40,164 nucleotides of DNA from an uncultured Nitrosomonadales bacterium (GTDB lineage: Bacteria; Pseudomonadota; Gammaproteobacteria; Burkholderiales; Gallionellaceae): positions 1 through 40,164 of the forward strand of contig CAIWRI010000088.1 in NCBI GenBank assembly GCA_903915035.1, in the 5' to 3' direction. Positions 17,680-27,434 of this stretch are shown piece by piece. Within the stretch, counting starts at the first letter, position 1. Each line of letters begins with the position of its first letter. The notes beneath the pieces were generated by a model that worked only from the letters and a program-made list of their open reading frames with translations, did not search any database and was not told where the DNA came from. A program made the translations under genes and the position numbers.

Positions 17680-18552
17680 TTACGCCTTATTCTCGCATAT
17701 CTGCTGGAACAGTTCCAGGCGGCGAGCATTGATTTTTCCTTTTGCCACGGCGTCCAGCAGTGCACAGCCCGGCTCATGCAGATGATGACAATCGCGAAAG
17801 CGGCACTGCCCCAGGTATTGTGCAAATTCGATGAAGCCTTGCTCAATTTCACCCATACTCAGATGGTGCAGACCGAACGCCTGTACCCCGGGACAATCGA
17901 TGAGGCTGCTGTCCTCATCCAGTTTATATAATTTGGCGTGCGTGGTGGTGTGCTTGCCGGAATCCAGCACGGTCGAGATTTCTCGTGTCGCGGCTTGTGC
18001 ATCCGGCAGCAGCGCGTTGATCAGCGTGGATTTTCCCATGCCGGACTGGCCGACCAGCACACTGGTGTGACCTGTCAAAAAGGGGCGCAGTGTGGATACA
18101 TCGTCCAGTGCTGATAGTTCCAGCACCTTATAACCGATGGCACGATAAGGGGCGAGTTGCAAGCTTGCCGCAGCGAAAGGCACGGGCAGATCGCATTTAT
18201 TCAGCACGATCAGCACCGCCAGGTTCTGGTCAAAGGCGGCGATCAGGCAGCGTGTCACTACTTCGTCGCTAAAGGACGGTTCGGCAGCGACCACGATGAT
18301 GATCTGGCTGACGTTGGCCGCGATGAGTTTTGATCTGTAGGCATCCGAGCGATGCAATAAGGAGGTGCGCGGTTCGGTACGTTCGATGACCCCCTGATTG
18401 TCGCCGCTGCGTTTAATTTCGACGCGATCCCCGCAGACGACGTCGCTCTTTTTGCCGCGCGTCAAGCAAGGCAACAGGCTTTCATCGGCAAGACGCACCA
18501 GATACTGGCGACCGAAGGCTGCGACGATGCGTCCCTTTAGTAGCGCGTTCAA
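17680..18552 (-). CDS. rsgA: Small ribosomal subunit biogenesis GTPase RsgA
   Basis: RsgA is a circularly permuted GTPase that checks late 30S subunit maturation. The 290-residue protein has an N-terminal OB-fold (residues about 1-70). The permuted G motifs follow: G4 LNKCDLP comes first, then G1 GQSGMGKSTLINAL, then G3 DCPGVQAFG. The C-terminal zinc site is CRFRDCHHLHEPGCAL. All motifs are intact. The start overlaps the phhB stop by four bases (ATGA). It is the last gene of the M48 protease-cytochrome c-phhB-rsgA unit. Confidence 0.96.
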   Translation of the reverse strand: MNALLKGRIVAAFGRQYLVRLADESLLPCLTRGKKSDVVCGDRVEIKRSGDNQGVIERTEPRTSLLHRSDAYRSKLIAANVSQIIIVVAAEPSFSDEVVTRCLIAAFDQNLAVLIVLNKCDLPVPFAAASLQLAPYRAIGYKVLELSALDDVSTLRPFLTGHTSVLVGQSGMGKSTLINALLPDAQAATREISTVLDSGKHTTTHAKLYKLDEDSSLIDCPGVQAFGLHHLSMGEIEQGFIEFAQYLGQCRFRDCHHLHEPGCALLDAVAKGKINARRLELFQQICENKA

Positions 18553-18836
18553 GGCTTAAATAACCCGTCTGCTTTAGCCGCGCAGCTGAAATCTTTTTCC
18601 GTCAGGCCGCCGGCATCATGTGTACTGTAGCTGACCTTGCAACTATTGTAATTGACCGTCAGCTCGGGGTGATGGTCTGTCTGATGGGCCATCCAGGCGA
18701 TTGCATTGACGAAAGCGGTGGTCTGATAGTAATTTTTAAAGTGATATGTCTTGCTGATAAAGCTCCCTTGCTGTTGCCAGCCATCGAGCTGACTCAGCAG
18801 AATTTGCTCAGGGGAAAGTGCGCTAGTAGTCGTCAT
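18549..18836 (-). CDS. phhB: Pterin-4-alpha-carbinolamine dehydratase
   Basis: This enzyme dehydrates 4a-hydroxytetrahydropterin, recycling the cofactor of aromatic amino acid hydroxylases. The 95-residue protein has the family core FVNAIAWMAHQTDHHPELTV, with the catalytic histidines in the TDHHPE block, followed by VSYSTHDAGGLTEKDF. The start at 18836 (MTTTSALSPEQ) overlaps the cytochrome c stop by one base (TAATG), and the stop overlaps rsgA by four bases. Translation is therefore coupled on both sides. A longer upstream in-frame reading would run through the cytochrome gene and is rejected. No phenylalanine hydroxylase is in the window. Confidence 0.94.
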   Translation of the reverse strand: MTTTSALSPEQILLSQLDGWQQQGSFISKTYHFKNYYQTTAFVNAIAWMAHQTDHHPELTVNYNSCKVSYSTHDAGGLTEKDFSCAAKADGLFKP

Positions 18837-19141
18837 TATTTGAACTTGTAGTATTTGTTGAGGTAAGCGCCGATATCCTGCTCTTGCTGGGCACTCAATG
18901 TGACGCCGGTATTCGCGCTGCACATGTTTAATTGTGCGAACATTTCGGCAGGGTTGTGCACTTTTCGCTTGGCGCGGGTGAAGATGGCATTGCCACCATC
19001 CCCTACCATCTGTTCGTGACAACTATTACACTTGTTTTTGTCGAACAGCGCTTTGCCTGTTTGGGCGTTTCCAGTCGGGAAGGGATTCGCAGCGACAATG
19101 CCGGATGCGAAAATCAATAGGATAAATGCGATTATTTTCAT
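18836..19141 (-). CDS. Small c-type cytochrome
   Basis: This is a 101-residue secreted class I cytochrome c. A signal peptide (residues 1 to about 18, ending IVAA) exports it to the periplasm. The single heme site is CNSCH, and a likely methionine ligand lies in NMCSANTG. The C-terminal helix LSAQQEQDIGAYLNKYYKF is typical. Similar small cytochromes sit in this place, between an M48 protease and phhB/rsgA, in betaproteobacteria. The redox partner is unknown. It starts 11 bases after the protease stop and is followed by phhB with a TAATG overlap. Confidence 0.92.
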   Translation of the reverse strand: MKIIAFILLIFASGIVAANPFPTGNAQTGKALFDKNKCNSCHEQMVGDGGNAIFTRAKRKVHNPAEMFAQLNMCSANTGVTLSAQQEQDIGAYLNKYYKFK

Positions 19142-19152
19142 GCAAATCTTCT

Positions 19153-20403
19153 TTATTGGGCTTGTAAATGCGCAATGCGCAGCGCCGCGGGCGGGTGGGA
19201 GTCGTAGAATTTGGAATACAGCGGGTCCGGTGTTAAGGTCGCCGCATTATCCTGATAAAGTTTAACCAACGCGTTGATCAGATCTGCGGACTTGGTTTGT
19301 TTTGCCGCATAGGCATCCGCTTCAAACTCGTGCTTGCGGGAAATCGCGGCCATGACAGGGCTTAAAAAGAAGCTGAACACCGGCATGATCAGAAAAAACA
19401 GCAACAGCGCCACTGCGGTATTCGCGGTCAAAGAATCGACGCCCAGCCCCTGATAGAACCAGCTGGTTTTCATCAGCACGGATAGCAACCACAAAAATCC
19501 CAAGCTGATGGCAAAGGTTGAAACGATGCGCTTGATGACATGATGGTTTTTGAAGTGACCGAGTTCATGGGCCAGCACAGCCTCGACCTCTTCAATATTC
19601 AGACGCGTCAACAGGGTGTCGAAAAACACGATGCGTTTGGTTTTGCCGAAGCCTGTGAAATAGGCATTGCCATGTGCGCTGCGACGACTGCCATCCATAA
19701 CGAACAGGCCGCTGCTGGTGAAGCCGCAACGGGCTAATAAGGCTTCAATGCGGGACTTCATTGTCTCATCCTGCAAGGGGCTGAATTTGTTGAATAGCGG
19801 CGCGATGAAAGTAGGGTAGATAAATAAAATCAGCAGATTAAATATCACCCAAACACTCCAGACGTACAGCCACCAGTATTCCCCCATCTGATTCATCAGC
19901 CACAAGACGCCGAACAGCAGCGGCAGACCCAGTATGGCGCCGATCAGCAGTCCCTTTAGCGCATCGCTCAAATACAGCTTCAGGGTCATGTGATTGAAGC
20001 CGAAGCTCGCTTCAATGCGGAAGGTGCGATACAGATTAAACGGCATTTCCAACAAGGATGAGAGCAGCAGCACCGCGACGATGGTGGCTATGCCCTGCAA
20101 TAGCGGTGTGTCAAACCAGTGCAGACTGCGTGCATTGATCAGACTAACGCCGCCGCCAGTGGTAAAAAGCAGTAACAGCAGCGCATCGAATTGCACACTC
20201 AGCATGGAAAAGCGGGTTTTAGCGGTCGTGTAATCGGCGGCTTTCTGGTGATCTGCCAGCTGAATCTGGTTCTGGAAGGGCGGCGGCACGGCAGCGCGAT
20301 GAGCTGCGATATGCGCCAGTTGGCGGCGCGCTAGCCACAATTTTGCCAGCGTAGTGAAGGCGAGTGCCATTATAAATATCAATGAAAACTGTGTCGCGGT
20401 CAT
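19153..20403 (-). CDS. M48 family membrane metalloprotease (Ste24-like)
   Basis: This 416-residue inner-membrane zinc protease is of the CAAX prenyl protease 1/Ste24 type. Several hydrophobic helices cover residues 5-25, 70-120, 150-205 and 300-355. The zinc site is H279-ELGH in VLAHELGHFKNHH, with the third ligand in HEFEADAYAAKQ (about residue 361). SRRSAHGNAYFTGFGKTKRIV is also conserved in the family. Bacterial members are thought to work in membrane protein quality control, not prenyl processing. It is the first gene of a four-gene minus-strand operon and diverges from orn. Confidence 0.94.
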   Translation of the reverse strand: MTATQFSLIFIMALAFTTLAKLWLARRQLAHIAAHRAAVPPPFQNQIQLADHQKAADYTTAKTRFSMLSVQFDALLLLLFTTGGGVSLINARSLHWFDTPLLQGIATIVAVLLLSSLLEMPFNLYRTFRIEASFGFNHMTLKLYLSDALKGLLIGAILGLPLLFGVLWLMNQMGEYWWLYVWSVWVIFNLLILFIYPTFIAPLFNKFSPLQDETMKSRIEALLARCGFTSSGLFVMDGSRRSAHGNAYFTGFGKTKRIVFFDTLLTRLNIEEVEAVLAHELGHFKNHHVIKRIVSTFAISLGFLWLLSVLMKTSWFYQGLGVDSLTANTAVALLLFFLIMPVFSFFLSPVMAAISRKHEFEADAYAAKQTKSADLINALVKLYQDNAATLTPDPLYSKFYDSHPPAALRIAHLQAQ

Positions 20404-20483
20404 AAGGTTTTATGTTTTGGTGGTAAGGTGAAGTAGGGTTGTGACACAATGTATGTCCGACCGTTCAGAAAAGCTTGCGAATT

Positions 20484-21029
20484 ATGGCACAAAATCAAAA
20501 TTATCTGGTCTGGATAGACCTGGAAATGACCGGGCTGAATCCCGATACCGACCGCATCATCGAAGCTGCGATCGTGGTGACTGACAATAATCTGGAAACG
20601 ATTGCTGAAGCGCCGGTCCTGGTGGTTCATCAGTCCGATATTATCATGGACGGTATGGATAACTGGAATAAGTCCACTCACGGCAAATCCGGCTTGATTG
20701 AAAGAGTAAAAGCCTCAACGTTGGATGAAGCGGCTGTGGAGGCGAAAATGGTCGAATTTCTCAAGGAATACGTGCCGGCGCGCATGTCGCCCATGTGCGG
20801 TAATTCGATCTGTCAGGATAGGCGCTTTCTGGCGCGCTGGATGCCGGCATTTGAGGAGTATTTCCATTATCGCAATCTGGATGTCAGCACATTGAAGGAA
20901 TTGGCGAAACGCTGGAAGCCGGACATGGCAAAGGGTGTTAAAAAACATGGTAAGCATGAGGCGCTGGCGGATATTTACGAATCCATTGAAGAGCTGAAGC
21001 ATTACCGCGAACATTTTATCAAATTGTAA
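20484..21029 (+). CDS. orn: Oligoribonuclease
   Basis: Orn is the 3'-5' exonuclease that degrades di- and short oligoribonucleotides, including pGpG from c-di-GMP turnover. The 181-residue protein equals the E. coli length. It shows the DEDDh exonuclease residues in [23 protein letters not shown] and the C-terminal [29 protein letters not shown] is a family hallmark. The ATG at 20484 ([14 protein letters not shown]) fits the family; the in-frame TTG at 20475 is less likely. It is divergent from the M48 protease and 25 bases before a universal stress protein gene. Confidence 0.97.
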   Translation: MAQNQNYLVWIDLEMTGLNPDTDRIIEAAIVVTDNNLETIAEAPVLVVHQSDIIMDGMDNWNKSTHGKSGLIERVKASTLDEAAVEAKMVEFLKEYVPARMSPMCGNSICQDRRFLARWMPAFEEYFHYRNLDVSTLKELAKRWKPDMAKGVKKHGKHEALADIYESIEELKHYREHFIKL

Positions 21030-21054
21030 AATTTAATCAACGGGGGTTATTGTT

Positions 21055-21495
21055 ATGTACAAGCGCATACTGGTTCCGATTGACGGCAGCAGCACATCTG
21101 ACCGAGCATTGCAGGAGGCGATCAAGTTGATTGATACTCAGCCTGCGCAGTTGAGGCTGGTGTATGTGGTGGAAGATCTGCAATTTCTTGATACGGAAGG
21201 CTATGTGGATTACGCGGAATTGCGTGATTTGACGCGCAAGATTGGCACACGCGCGCTGGCCAAGGCTGAAGAGATTGCCAAACAGGCGGATATTACCGTT
21301 GAGACTTCTCTGCTGGAAGCAAATGGCGAGCGCATTGCGAGCGTGATTGATGCTGAGGCTGACAGCTGGACTGCCGATCTGATTGTGATCGGCACGCATG
21401 GCCGTACCGGTTTCAATCATCTGCTGTTTGGCAGCGTAGCCGAAGGTGTGGTGCGCGGCGCGTCTGTTCCGGTATTGCTGGTACGCAGCGAATAG
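21055..21495 (+). CDS. Universal stress protein (UspA family)
   Basis: This 146-residue single-domain Usp begins MYKRILVPIDGSSTSDRALQ. It ends with the nucleotide-binding motif IVIGTHGRTGFNHLLFGSVA and VPVLLVRS, so it belongs to the ATP-binding UspFG/MJ0577-type group. It is cytosolic and its role cannot be made more precise. An upstream GGGGG-type Shine-Dalgarno (CGGGGGTTATTGTT) precedes the ATG. It probably shares a transcript with orn and faces hemH, with hairpins between the two. Confidence 0.95.
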   Translation: MYKRILVPIDGSSTSDRALQEAIKLIDTQPAQLRLVYVVEDLQFLDTEGYVDYAELRDLTRKIGTRALAKAEEIAKQADITVETSLLEANGERIASVIDAEADSWTADLIVIGTHGRTGFNHLLFGSVAEGVVRGASVPVLLVRSE

Positions 21496-21515
21496 AGCAT
21501 TTTGCACGATGGCCT

Positions 21516-21547
21516 GGTTGAAGAGTACGGCTATGTATTCTTCAACC
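21516..21547. terminator. Hairpin between convergent usp and hemH
   Basis: A perfect 9-bp stem GGTTGAAGA/TCTTCAACC with a 14-base loop lies in the 67-base gap between two converging genes. A second small hairpin (GACAG/CTGTC) follows at about 21549-21562. There is no long T-run, so it is only a probable bidirectional terminator. Confidence 0.5.
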
Positions 21548-21562
21548 TGACAGACTTCTGTC

Positions 21563-22648
21563 TTACTTTGCGCCCATAGCCTCTGCGCGCAACTTGCTCT
21601 GTGCCAGCTCTGCTGTGTCAGTTTCAATCAGCCAGCCTTGCAGGTTATCCAGCACTAAACCGGTGAGCGCATGCATCCAGTCGCGGCTGTCGTTAAGGCA
21701 GGGGATGTAATGATATTCGCCGCCGCCCGCATGTTGAAAGTCTTCTTTCCCTTCCATGGCGATTTCTTCCAGTGTTTCCAGGCAGTCAGCGACAAAACCC
21801 GGGCAAACCACATCCACGCGCCGGGTTTTCAGCTTGCCTAATTCCAGTAAGGTGGCTGTCGTATAGGGTTTGATCCATTCGGCACGGCCAAAGCGGGACT
21901 GGAAGCTGACCCTGTATTGATCCTTTTGCAAACCGAGTGCCTCTGCCAGCAAACGGCCGGTTTTGTGACATTCACAGTGATACGGGTCACCCTTGTCCAG
22001 CGTATATTGCGGTACACCGTGAAAACTCATCAGCAGTATTTCCGGACGGCCATTTTGGTTCCAGTAATCATTGATTTTGGCGGCCAGTGCCTTGATATAG
22101 CCCGCATTATCGTGGAAGTGTTTGATGGTGCGCAGTGCGGGCAGGTTGCGCATCTGTTGCAAAGTGCTAAACACCTGATCAAATACCGGAGCGGTTGAGC
22201 TTGCCGCATATTGCGGGAATAACGGCACAATCAGTATGCGCTGGCAGTTTTGTCGTTTTAAGCGATCTATCGCGTCCGCAATGGACGGATTGCCGTAAGT
22301 CATGGCGAAATCCACAATTAATGGTGCCCGCGTGCGTTCAGCCAGAAAATCTTTGAGCAGCATGGCCTGCTTTTCTGTATAGACGCGCAGCGGTGAGCCT
22401 TCTTTTAGCCAGACGCTCGCGTATTTGGCAGCAGATTTTTTCGGTCGTACGTTGAGGATAATGCCGTTGAGAATCAGCCACCAGAGGAGTCTGGGTATTT
22501 CTACAACGCGGGGATCGCCCAGAAATTGTTTGAGATAAGGGCGGACTGCCTGTGCTGTTGGTGCCGCAGGTGTGCCCAGGTTAACCAGTAATACACCGGT
22601 GGTTTCAGGTGTTGCATGCTGGTAGGCGGGTTCGGTCAGATAGGCCAT
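21563..22648 (-). CDS. hemH: Ferrochelatase
   Basis: HemH inserts Fe(II) into protoporphyrin IX, the last step of heme synthesis. The 361-residue protein carries the N-terminal [20 protein letters not shown] and the catalytic histidine region [35 protein letters not shown] and the C-terminal acidic [15 protein letters not shown] also match the family. Betaproteobacterial HemH usually has this length. The gene stands alone on the minus strand, divergent from tviB across about 250 bases in which I see no clear motif. Confidence 0.96.
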   Translation of the reverse strand: MAYLTEPAYQHATPETTGVLLVNLGTPAAPTAQAVRPYLKQFLGDPRVVEIPRLLWWLILNGIILNVRPKKSAAKYASVWLKEGSPLRVYTEKQAMLLKDFLAERTRAPLIVDFAMTYGNPSIADAIDRLKRQNCQRILIVPLFPQYAASSTAPVFDQVFSTLQQMRNLPALRTIKHFHDNAGYIKALAAKINDYWNQNGRPEILLMSFHGVPQYTLDKGDPYHCECHKTGRLLAEALGLQKDQYRVSFQSRFGRAEWIKPYTTATLLELGKLKTRRVDVVCPGFVADCLETLEEIAMEGKEDFQHAGGGEYHYIPCLNDSRDWMHALTGLVLDNLQGWLIETDTAELAQSKLRAEAMGAK

Positions 22649-22907
22649 AGAGGATTTGAGTTTGTTGTGAATGATCGCAAGGAGAGAAAATACCGCCAGT
22701 AACTGAACCGCGCAAGCGATTTTTTAATTTGGCGGTGGCCGGCCCGTGGTTGATTTCAATTGCGACTGCTGATCGCTTGCAGATAATTGCTGTTTTGTAT
22801 ATAGGCCATTGTGCATAGACCTTTTGGCATATTTTCATGAACAGGCTTTATGGCTACTATGACATACCGAAACGCGGATAACAATACTCAAGTGGATGGT
22901 CAAAACT

Positions 22908-24188
22908 ATGAAAATAGCAATCGTGGGTTTAGGTTATGTCGGACTGCCTTTGGCGGTTGAATTTGGCAAAAAATTTAAAACTGTCGGATTCGACTTGTCA
23001 GCTGAAAAAGTTGCAGCCTATCGCAATTATATCGATCCTACCGGAGAAGTGAGCACAGATGATTTACGAGCGGCGACACAACTGACTTGTCATACCGATC
23101 CGCAGGTAATCAGTGATGCCGATTTTATCATCGTTGCCGTGCCGACGCCGGTTGATTCTGCCCACCAGCCAAACTTTAACCCGCTGATAAGCAGCTCCGA
23201 GAGTGTCGGAAAATACATCAAACGCGGTGCGATCGTGGTGTATGAGTCGACCGTCTACCCGGGTGCTACCGAGGAGATCTGCATTCCGCTGATTGAGAAG
23301 CATTCAGGATTACAGTGGAAACTGGACTTTTTTGTAGGTTACAGCCCTGAACGCATCAATCCCGGTGACAAGCAACGCACCGTTGCAAAAATTGTTAAGG
23401 TTGTTTCCGGCGATACCCCTGAAACCCTCAAAACAGTCAGCGAAGTGTATGCGGCGGTGATCACGGCGGGCGTTTATCCTGCCAGCAGTATCAAGGTGGC
23501 CGAAGCCTCCAAGGTGATTGAGAACACCCAGCGCGATCTGAATATTGCGCTGATGAATGAGCTTTCGATTATTTTCAACAGAATTGGCATCGACACGCTG
23601 GAAGTATTGAAAGCAGCAGGCAGCAAGTGGAATTTTCTGCCTTTTCGTCCCGGTCTGGTTGGCGGTCATTGCATAGGCGTCGATCCTTTCTATTTGACGC
23701 ATAAAGCTGACAAGCTGGGTTATCATCCGCAAGTTATACTCGCCGGTCGCCGTATCAACGATGGTATGGCCGCCTATGTGGCGCAGCAAACGGTGAAAAA
23801 AATCATACAGTCAGGGACTTGTGTAAAGGGTGCCCGTGTGACGGTGCTAGGGCTGACATTCAAGGAAAACTGTTCGGATTTGCGCAACAGTAAAGTCGCT
23901 GATTTGGTAAAAGAGTTGCAGGAGTTCGGCTGTGAGGTCAGCGTGCATGATCCTTTGGCTGAGGCCAAAAATGCGATGAAGGAATATGGCATTATGCTAA
24001 AGGAGTGGGACGCGTTGCCAAATCAGGCTGAAGCAATCATTGCGGCGGTATCGCATGCAGAATATCTCTCTCAACCGTTAAAGCAGCTGCTGGCGAAATT
24101 GAAACCGGGTGGGGTGTTTATTGATATCAAATCAGCCTACTCAGTTGAAGAAATTACAGCTGCCGGTTTTTCATTGTGGAGACTGTAA
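22908..24188 (+). CDS. tviB: UDP-N-acetylglucosamine 6-dehydrogenase (TviB/WbpO type)
   Basis: This NAD-dependent enzyme oxidises C6 of a UDP-N-acetylhexosamine to the uronic acid, supplying surface polysaccharide precursors. The 426-residue protein opens with [20 protein letters not shown]. It has [24 protein letters not shown], and the catalytic cysteine in [15 protein letters not shown]. The C-terminal domain contains [18 protein letters not shown]. This profile is TviB/WbpO-like, acting on UDP-GlcNAc or UDP-GalNAc, not the UDP-glucose dehydrogenase Ugd. ATG 22908 is favoured by homology and a GGATGG site; ATG 22896 is the alternative. The stop overlaps the tviC start by one base. Confidence 0.92.
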   Translation: MKIAIVGLGYVGLPLAVEFGKKFKTVGFDLSAEKVAAYRNYIDPTGEVSTDDLRAATQLTCHTDPQVISDADFIIVAVPTPVDSAHQPNFNPLISSSESVGKYIKRGAIVVYESTVYPGATEEICIPLIEKHSGLQWKLDFFVGYSPERINPGDKQRTVAKIVKVVSGDTPETLKTVSEVYAAVITAGVYPASSIKVAEASKVIENTQRDLNIALMNELSIIFNRIGIDTLEVLKAAGSKWNFLPFRPGLVGGHCIGVDPFYLTHKADKLGYHPQVILAGRRINDGMAAYVAQQTVKKIIQSGTCVKGARVTVLGLTFKENCSDLRNSKVADLVKELQEFGCEVSVHDPLAEAKNAMKEYGIMLKEWDALPNQAEAIIAAVSHAEYLSQPLKQLLAKLKPGGVFIDIKSAYSVEEITAAGFSLWRL

Positions 24189-25294
24189 TGACGGCTGAAC
24201 CCTACAGGCTGCTCACAGCGCGTCTGGCCGTTGAACAGCATACCTGGTTGATTACAGGGGTAGCAGGGTTTATCGGCAGTAATCTGCTTGAAACACTGCT
24301 CAAACTTAATCAGCAGGTGGTCGGATTGGACAGCTTTTTAACCGGTTATCAACGCAATCTGGATGAGGTTCAGTCTTTGGTGACCGCAGCTCAATGGGCT
24401 AATTTTCACTTTATTCGGGGTGACATTCGTAACCTTGATGATTGTCGCCGTGCGATGAGCTTCACTTCCCTTGCCACGTCGGCCCTGGCGCCTGAATCTG
24501 GCATCTTGAAGCTGGTCCCTGTTGAATATGTGCTGCATCAGGCAGCCCTGGGTTCTGTGCCCCGTTCGCTGACAGACCCGATTGCCACCAATGAAACCAA
24601 TATCAGCGGATTTCTGAATATGCTCGTGGCGGCACGAGATGCGAAGGTCAAACGGTTCGTCTATGCGGCATCCAGTTCCACCTATGGCGATTATCCCGGT
24701 TTGCCCAAGGTGGAGAACAAAATAGGCAAGCCGCTGTCGCCTTATGCAGTCAGTAAATATGTGAATGAGCTGTATGCCGATGTGTTTGCGCGAAGCTATA
24801 ATTTCAGGACTATCGGCCTGCGCTATTTTAATATTTTCGGCCCGAGGCAGGACCCGGCAGGTGCCTATGCTGCGGTGATTCCCACGTGGATAGGCAGTAT
24901 GATCAGGAATGAGCCGGTATATATCAACGGTGATGGTGAAACCAGTCGCGATTTCTGCTTTGTCGAAAATGTGCGGCAGATCAATCTGCTGGCAGCTGTG
25001 ACGGAAAATCCGGATGCGGCCAACCAGGTCTACAACGTGGCCGTGGGCGAGCGCACCACACTCAATCAGCTCTATGAGCAGTTACAGCTCAATCTGTTGC
25101 CGGCTTATCCGCATCTTGACGCGGTTAAACCTGTCTATCGTGAGTTCAGGGGAGGGGATGTGCGCCATTCCCTGGCCGATATCAGTAAGTCCGCCAGTTT
25201 GTTAGGCTATCAGCCTACTCATCGCATCGGCGAGGGATTGAAGGTGGCAATGGGCTGGTATGCGCAGTACGTCACACAGCAAGAAAACGCGTGA
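24188..25294 (+). CDS. tviC: UDP-N-acetylglucosamine(uronate) 4-epimerase (TviC/WbpP type)
   Basis: This extended SDR epimerase interconverts gluco and galacto forms of UDP-HexNAc or its uronic acid. The 368-residue protein shows [16 protein letters not shown], the catalytic serine and tyrosine in [12 protein letters not shown] and [15 protein letters not shown], and [13 protein letters not shown] and [16 protein letters not shown] as in WbpP/TviC. ATG 24188 overlaps the tviB stop (TAATG) with GGAG seven bases before it, so the pair is coupled. WbpP is about 341 residues. Part of the excess is a segment at residues about 90-110 ([18 protein letters not shown]) lying between RRAM and [15 protein letters not shown], encoded by a palindrome-bounded stretch of DNA. 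Confidence 0.92.
   Translation: MTAEPYRLLTARLAVEQHTWLITGVAGFIGSNLLETLLKLNQQVVGLDSFLTGYQRNLDEVQSLVTAAQWANFHFIRGDIRNLDDCRRAMSFTSLATSALAPESGILKLVPVEYVLHQAALGSVPRSLTDPIATNETNISGFLNMLVAARDAKVKRFVYAASSSTYGDYPGLPKVENKIGKPLSPYAVSKYVNELYADVFARSYNFRTIGLRYFNIFGPRQDPAGAYAAVIPTWIGSMIRNEPVYINGDGETSRDFCFVENVRQINLLAAVTENPDAANQVYNVAVGERTTLNQLYEQLQLNLLPAYPHLDAVKPVYREFRGGDVRHSLADISKSASLLGYQPTHRIGEGLKVAMGWYAQYVTQQENA
24458..24513. repeat. Palindrome-bounded in-frame segment in tviC
   Basis: The 56-base stretch starts with AGCTTCA (24458-24464) and ends with its exact reverse complement TGAAGCT (24507-24513). An inner TGCCA/TGGCA match lies within it. It coincides with the residues that seem to be extra compared with WbpP/TviC. 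It looks like a small palindromic element accommodated in a coding frame, similar in concept to the Rickettsia palindromic elements. Confidence 0.55.
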
Positions 25295-25423
25295 ATCCCA
25301 AGTAAACAACCTATTCAGACTTCTTGCTTTTGAACTCGTATCTGAAAATCGCTATTGTTATCTACTTGAAACGTGGAATCATTGCCCCGGATGCCGGCAT
25401 GATATGCATCAACATGACGCCAG

Positions 25424-26371
25424 TTATTCGACGATATGCACTCCTGCCAAATGTGCTTGTTCGTCAGCGTAATAACTGCTGCGCACCATAGGTCCGCAGG
25501 CGGCATGAGAAAATCCCATTGCCTTCGCTTCACGTTCAAACATCGCAAAAGATTCCAGCGGGGCATAACGCAGCACCGGCAAGTGTCCGTCCGAGGGTTG
25601 TAAATACTGACCTATGGTCAGCATGTTCACGCCGTGGGCGCGCAGATCCGTCATGACTTCCAGCACTTCCTCATCTGTCTCGCCCAGTCCTAGCATTACG
25701 CCGGATTTGGTTGGGATGCCGGGAAAGCGCGTTTTGAAATCCAGCAACAGTTTTAGCGAGTGAGCGTAATCGGCACCGGGGCGTGCCAGTTTGTACAGGC
25801 GTGGCACGGTTTCCAGATTGTGGTTGAGCACATCGGGCAGGCTGAGCGCCAGTGCATCCAGTGCCAGATCCAGACGCCCCCTGAAATCAGGCACCAGAAT
25901 TTCCAGGCGCGTATGCGGGGAACTGATACGAATCGCTGTGAGGCAGTCGGTAAAGTGTCCGGCACCGCCGTCTTTCAGGTCATCGCGATCCACGCTGGTG
26001 ATGACGGCATATTTTAGTTTGAGCAGGCCGATGGAGTTCGCAAGATTGGCGGGTTCGTCGACGTCAGGCGGTTGCGGTTTGCCGTGAGCGACATCGCAAA
26101 ACGGACAACGCCTTGTGCACACATCGCCCAGTATCATGAAGGTGGCGGTGCCTTTGCTGAAGCATTCACCGATGTTAGGACAGGATGCTTCTTCGCATAC
26201 TGTCACGAGGTTATGTTCGCGCAGCAGTTTTTTGACATCGTTGTAGCCGGTGCCGCTGGCTGATTTGACGCGTATCCATTCCGGCTTGCGCAGACGTTGC
26301 TGCAAGGGCACGATCTTGATCGGATTACGCGCGGTTTTGGCCGCACCGGTTTGTTTTTCAATAATACTCAT
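25424..26371 (-). CDS. lipA: Lipoyl synthase
   Basis: LipA is a radical-SAM enzyme that inserts two sulfurs into the octanoyl group on E2 and H proteins. The 315-residue protein has the auxiliary cluster motif [12 protein letters not shown] and the radical SAM motif [10 protein letters not shown]. It also has [14 protein letters not shown] and the C-terminal serine ligand in [14 protein letters not shown]. All cluster ligands are present. It serves AceF of the same window. No lipB is adjacent. Upstream on the same strand is a MazG-like gene, 178 bases away; that gap shows no obvious regulatory element. Confidence 0.97.
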   Translation of the reverse strand: MSIIEKQTGAAKTARNPIKIVPLQQRLRKPEWIRVKSASGTGYNDVKKLLREHNLVTVCEEASCPNIGECFSKGTATFMILGDVCTRRCPFCDVAHGKPQPPDVDEPANLANSIGLLKLKYAVITSVDRDDLKDGGAGHFTDCLTAIRISSPHTRLEILVPDFRGRLDLALDALALSLPDVLNHNLETVPRLYKLARPGADYAHSLKLLLDFKTRFPGIPTKSGVMLGLGETDEEVLEVMTDLRAHGVNMLTIGQYLQPSDGHLPVLRYAPLESFAMFEREAKAMGFSHAACGPMVRSSYYADEQAHLAGVHIVE

Positions 26372-26549
26372 AGATACCTTTTGGTTTTGTCAGGTAGTGG
26401 CCGGTCACGATCCGGTTATTTGCTGTAAGGGTCTATAGCGACGGGAAAGGCTTGAAATCGACGCTTCTTTTGCGCTGTTATTGTACATCAGCACAGCACT
26501 TAAAACTTTGCGGGCTGCATAAGCTCAGTGATTAAGCCTGTGGCTTTTA

Positions 26550-26906
26550 TCAATATTCATTATATTTTTTCGCGCTGCCGAAAACCTGATCCGCCGGGTA
26601 TTTTAGCGCATTTTTTCCCAGCTTGGCTAAGGCCGCCTGAAGCAGGTCTACATCAAGTTTATCGGAAATATGCACAAGATACAGCAGGATGTCGGCCAGT
26701 TCATCCGCGACAGCCTGCTTTTTTTCTGCCGTCAGGTTCTGTGATTCGGCAGCCGTCAACCATTGAAAGTGTGCCATCAGTTCGGCAACTTCCACGATCA
26801 GTGCCATAGACAGATTTTTCGGTGTATGGAATTGTTCCCAGTTGCGCACTTCGGCAAACAGGCGCAACTTGTCGCGCAGCAGTTGTAAATCAGATGTGTC
26901 AGACAT
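26550..26906 (-). CDS. MazG-like nucleotide pyrophosphohydrolase
   Basis: This 118-residue all-alpha NTP pyrophosphatase is of the MazG-like/dCTPase (RS21-C6) group. The metal-binding acidic residues appear as EVAELMAHFQWL and, after about 25 residues, ADELADILLYLVHISDKLDVD. FAEVRNWEQFHTPKNLSMAL at the N-terminus is characteristic. Relatives hydrolyse dCTP and modified deoxynucleotides, so it probably cleans the nucleotide pool. It is followed by lipA and preceded by queF on the same strand, with gaps of 178 and 55 bases. Confidence 0.92.
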   Translation of the reverse strand: MSDTSDLQLLRDKLRLFAEVRNWEQFHTPKNLSMALIVEVAELMAHFQWLTAAESQNLTAEKKQAVADELADILLYLVHISDKLDVDLLQAALAKLGKNALKYPADQVFGSAKKYNEY

Positions 26907-26961
26907 ATTGGCTCAAAACGGCTTCGACAAAGTTGTGCTCGGATAGTGGCAGGATTTTATG

Positions 26962-27381
26962 CTATCCGCGTATATTTGATTGACTGCCGAATTGGGAAAG
27001 TTCAACGAAAGGTGCCGGTTGCCAATTGGTTTTGCGATGTTCGGCAACGACGTTGGTGAAAATGCCGCCGCGCACGTAAAATTTGGCTGTCAGGCGCATG
27101 AAGCGCGGATTAAGAGCGGCAATCAGATCATCCAGAATCCGGTTTGTCACATCTTCGTGGAAATGCCCTTCTTCCCTGAATGACCACATGTAGAGCTTCA
27201 GACTCTTCAGCTCTACGCATGCTTCATCGGCGATGTAATCCAGTATCAGCGTGGCAAAGTCCGGCTGTCCGGTTTTCGGGCACAGACAGGTAAACTCGGG
27301 GATTTCCATGTAGATGTGGTAATCGCGGGCAGAATTCGGGTTGGGGAAGGTTTCCAGTTGTTTGGCAGCTTGGGTCGTCAT
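26962..27381 (-). CDS. queF: NADPH-dependent preQ0 reductase (QueF)
   Basis: QueF reduces the nitrile of 7-cyano-7-deazaguanine to preQ1 in queuosine tRNA modification. The 139-residue protein is the short, YkvM-like type. The catalytic cysteine is in [14 protein letters not shown]. The NADPH-binding segment is [26 protein letters not shown], seen here in two adjoining parts, with the conserved E-x-H-x-[11 protein letters not shown] is also conserved. I chose ATG 27381 ([10 protein letters not shown]); the longer frame to 27447 would run into the smc start region. Its start is 53 bases from that of smc on the other strand. Confidence 0.95.
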   Translation of the reverse strand: MTTQAAKQLETFPNPNSARDYHIYMEIPEFTCLCPKTGQPDFATLILDYIADEACVELKSLKLYMWSFREEGHFHEDVTNRILDDLIAALNPRFMRLTAKFYVRGGIFTNVVAEHRKTNWQPAPFVELSQFGSQSNIRG

Positions 27382-27434
27382 GTGAGGCTCGCTTAGGTTA
27401 AGATGGCGGCCATTATATCGTTGCGGCAGCCAAA

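Noticed and set aside
18837..19022. Extended N-terminus for phhB
   Set aside because: The extension overlaps the cytochrome c gene out of frame and has no homology. The 95-residue form matches the family and has a coupled start.
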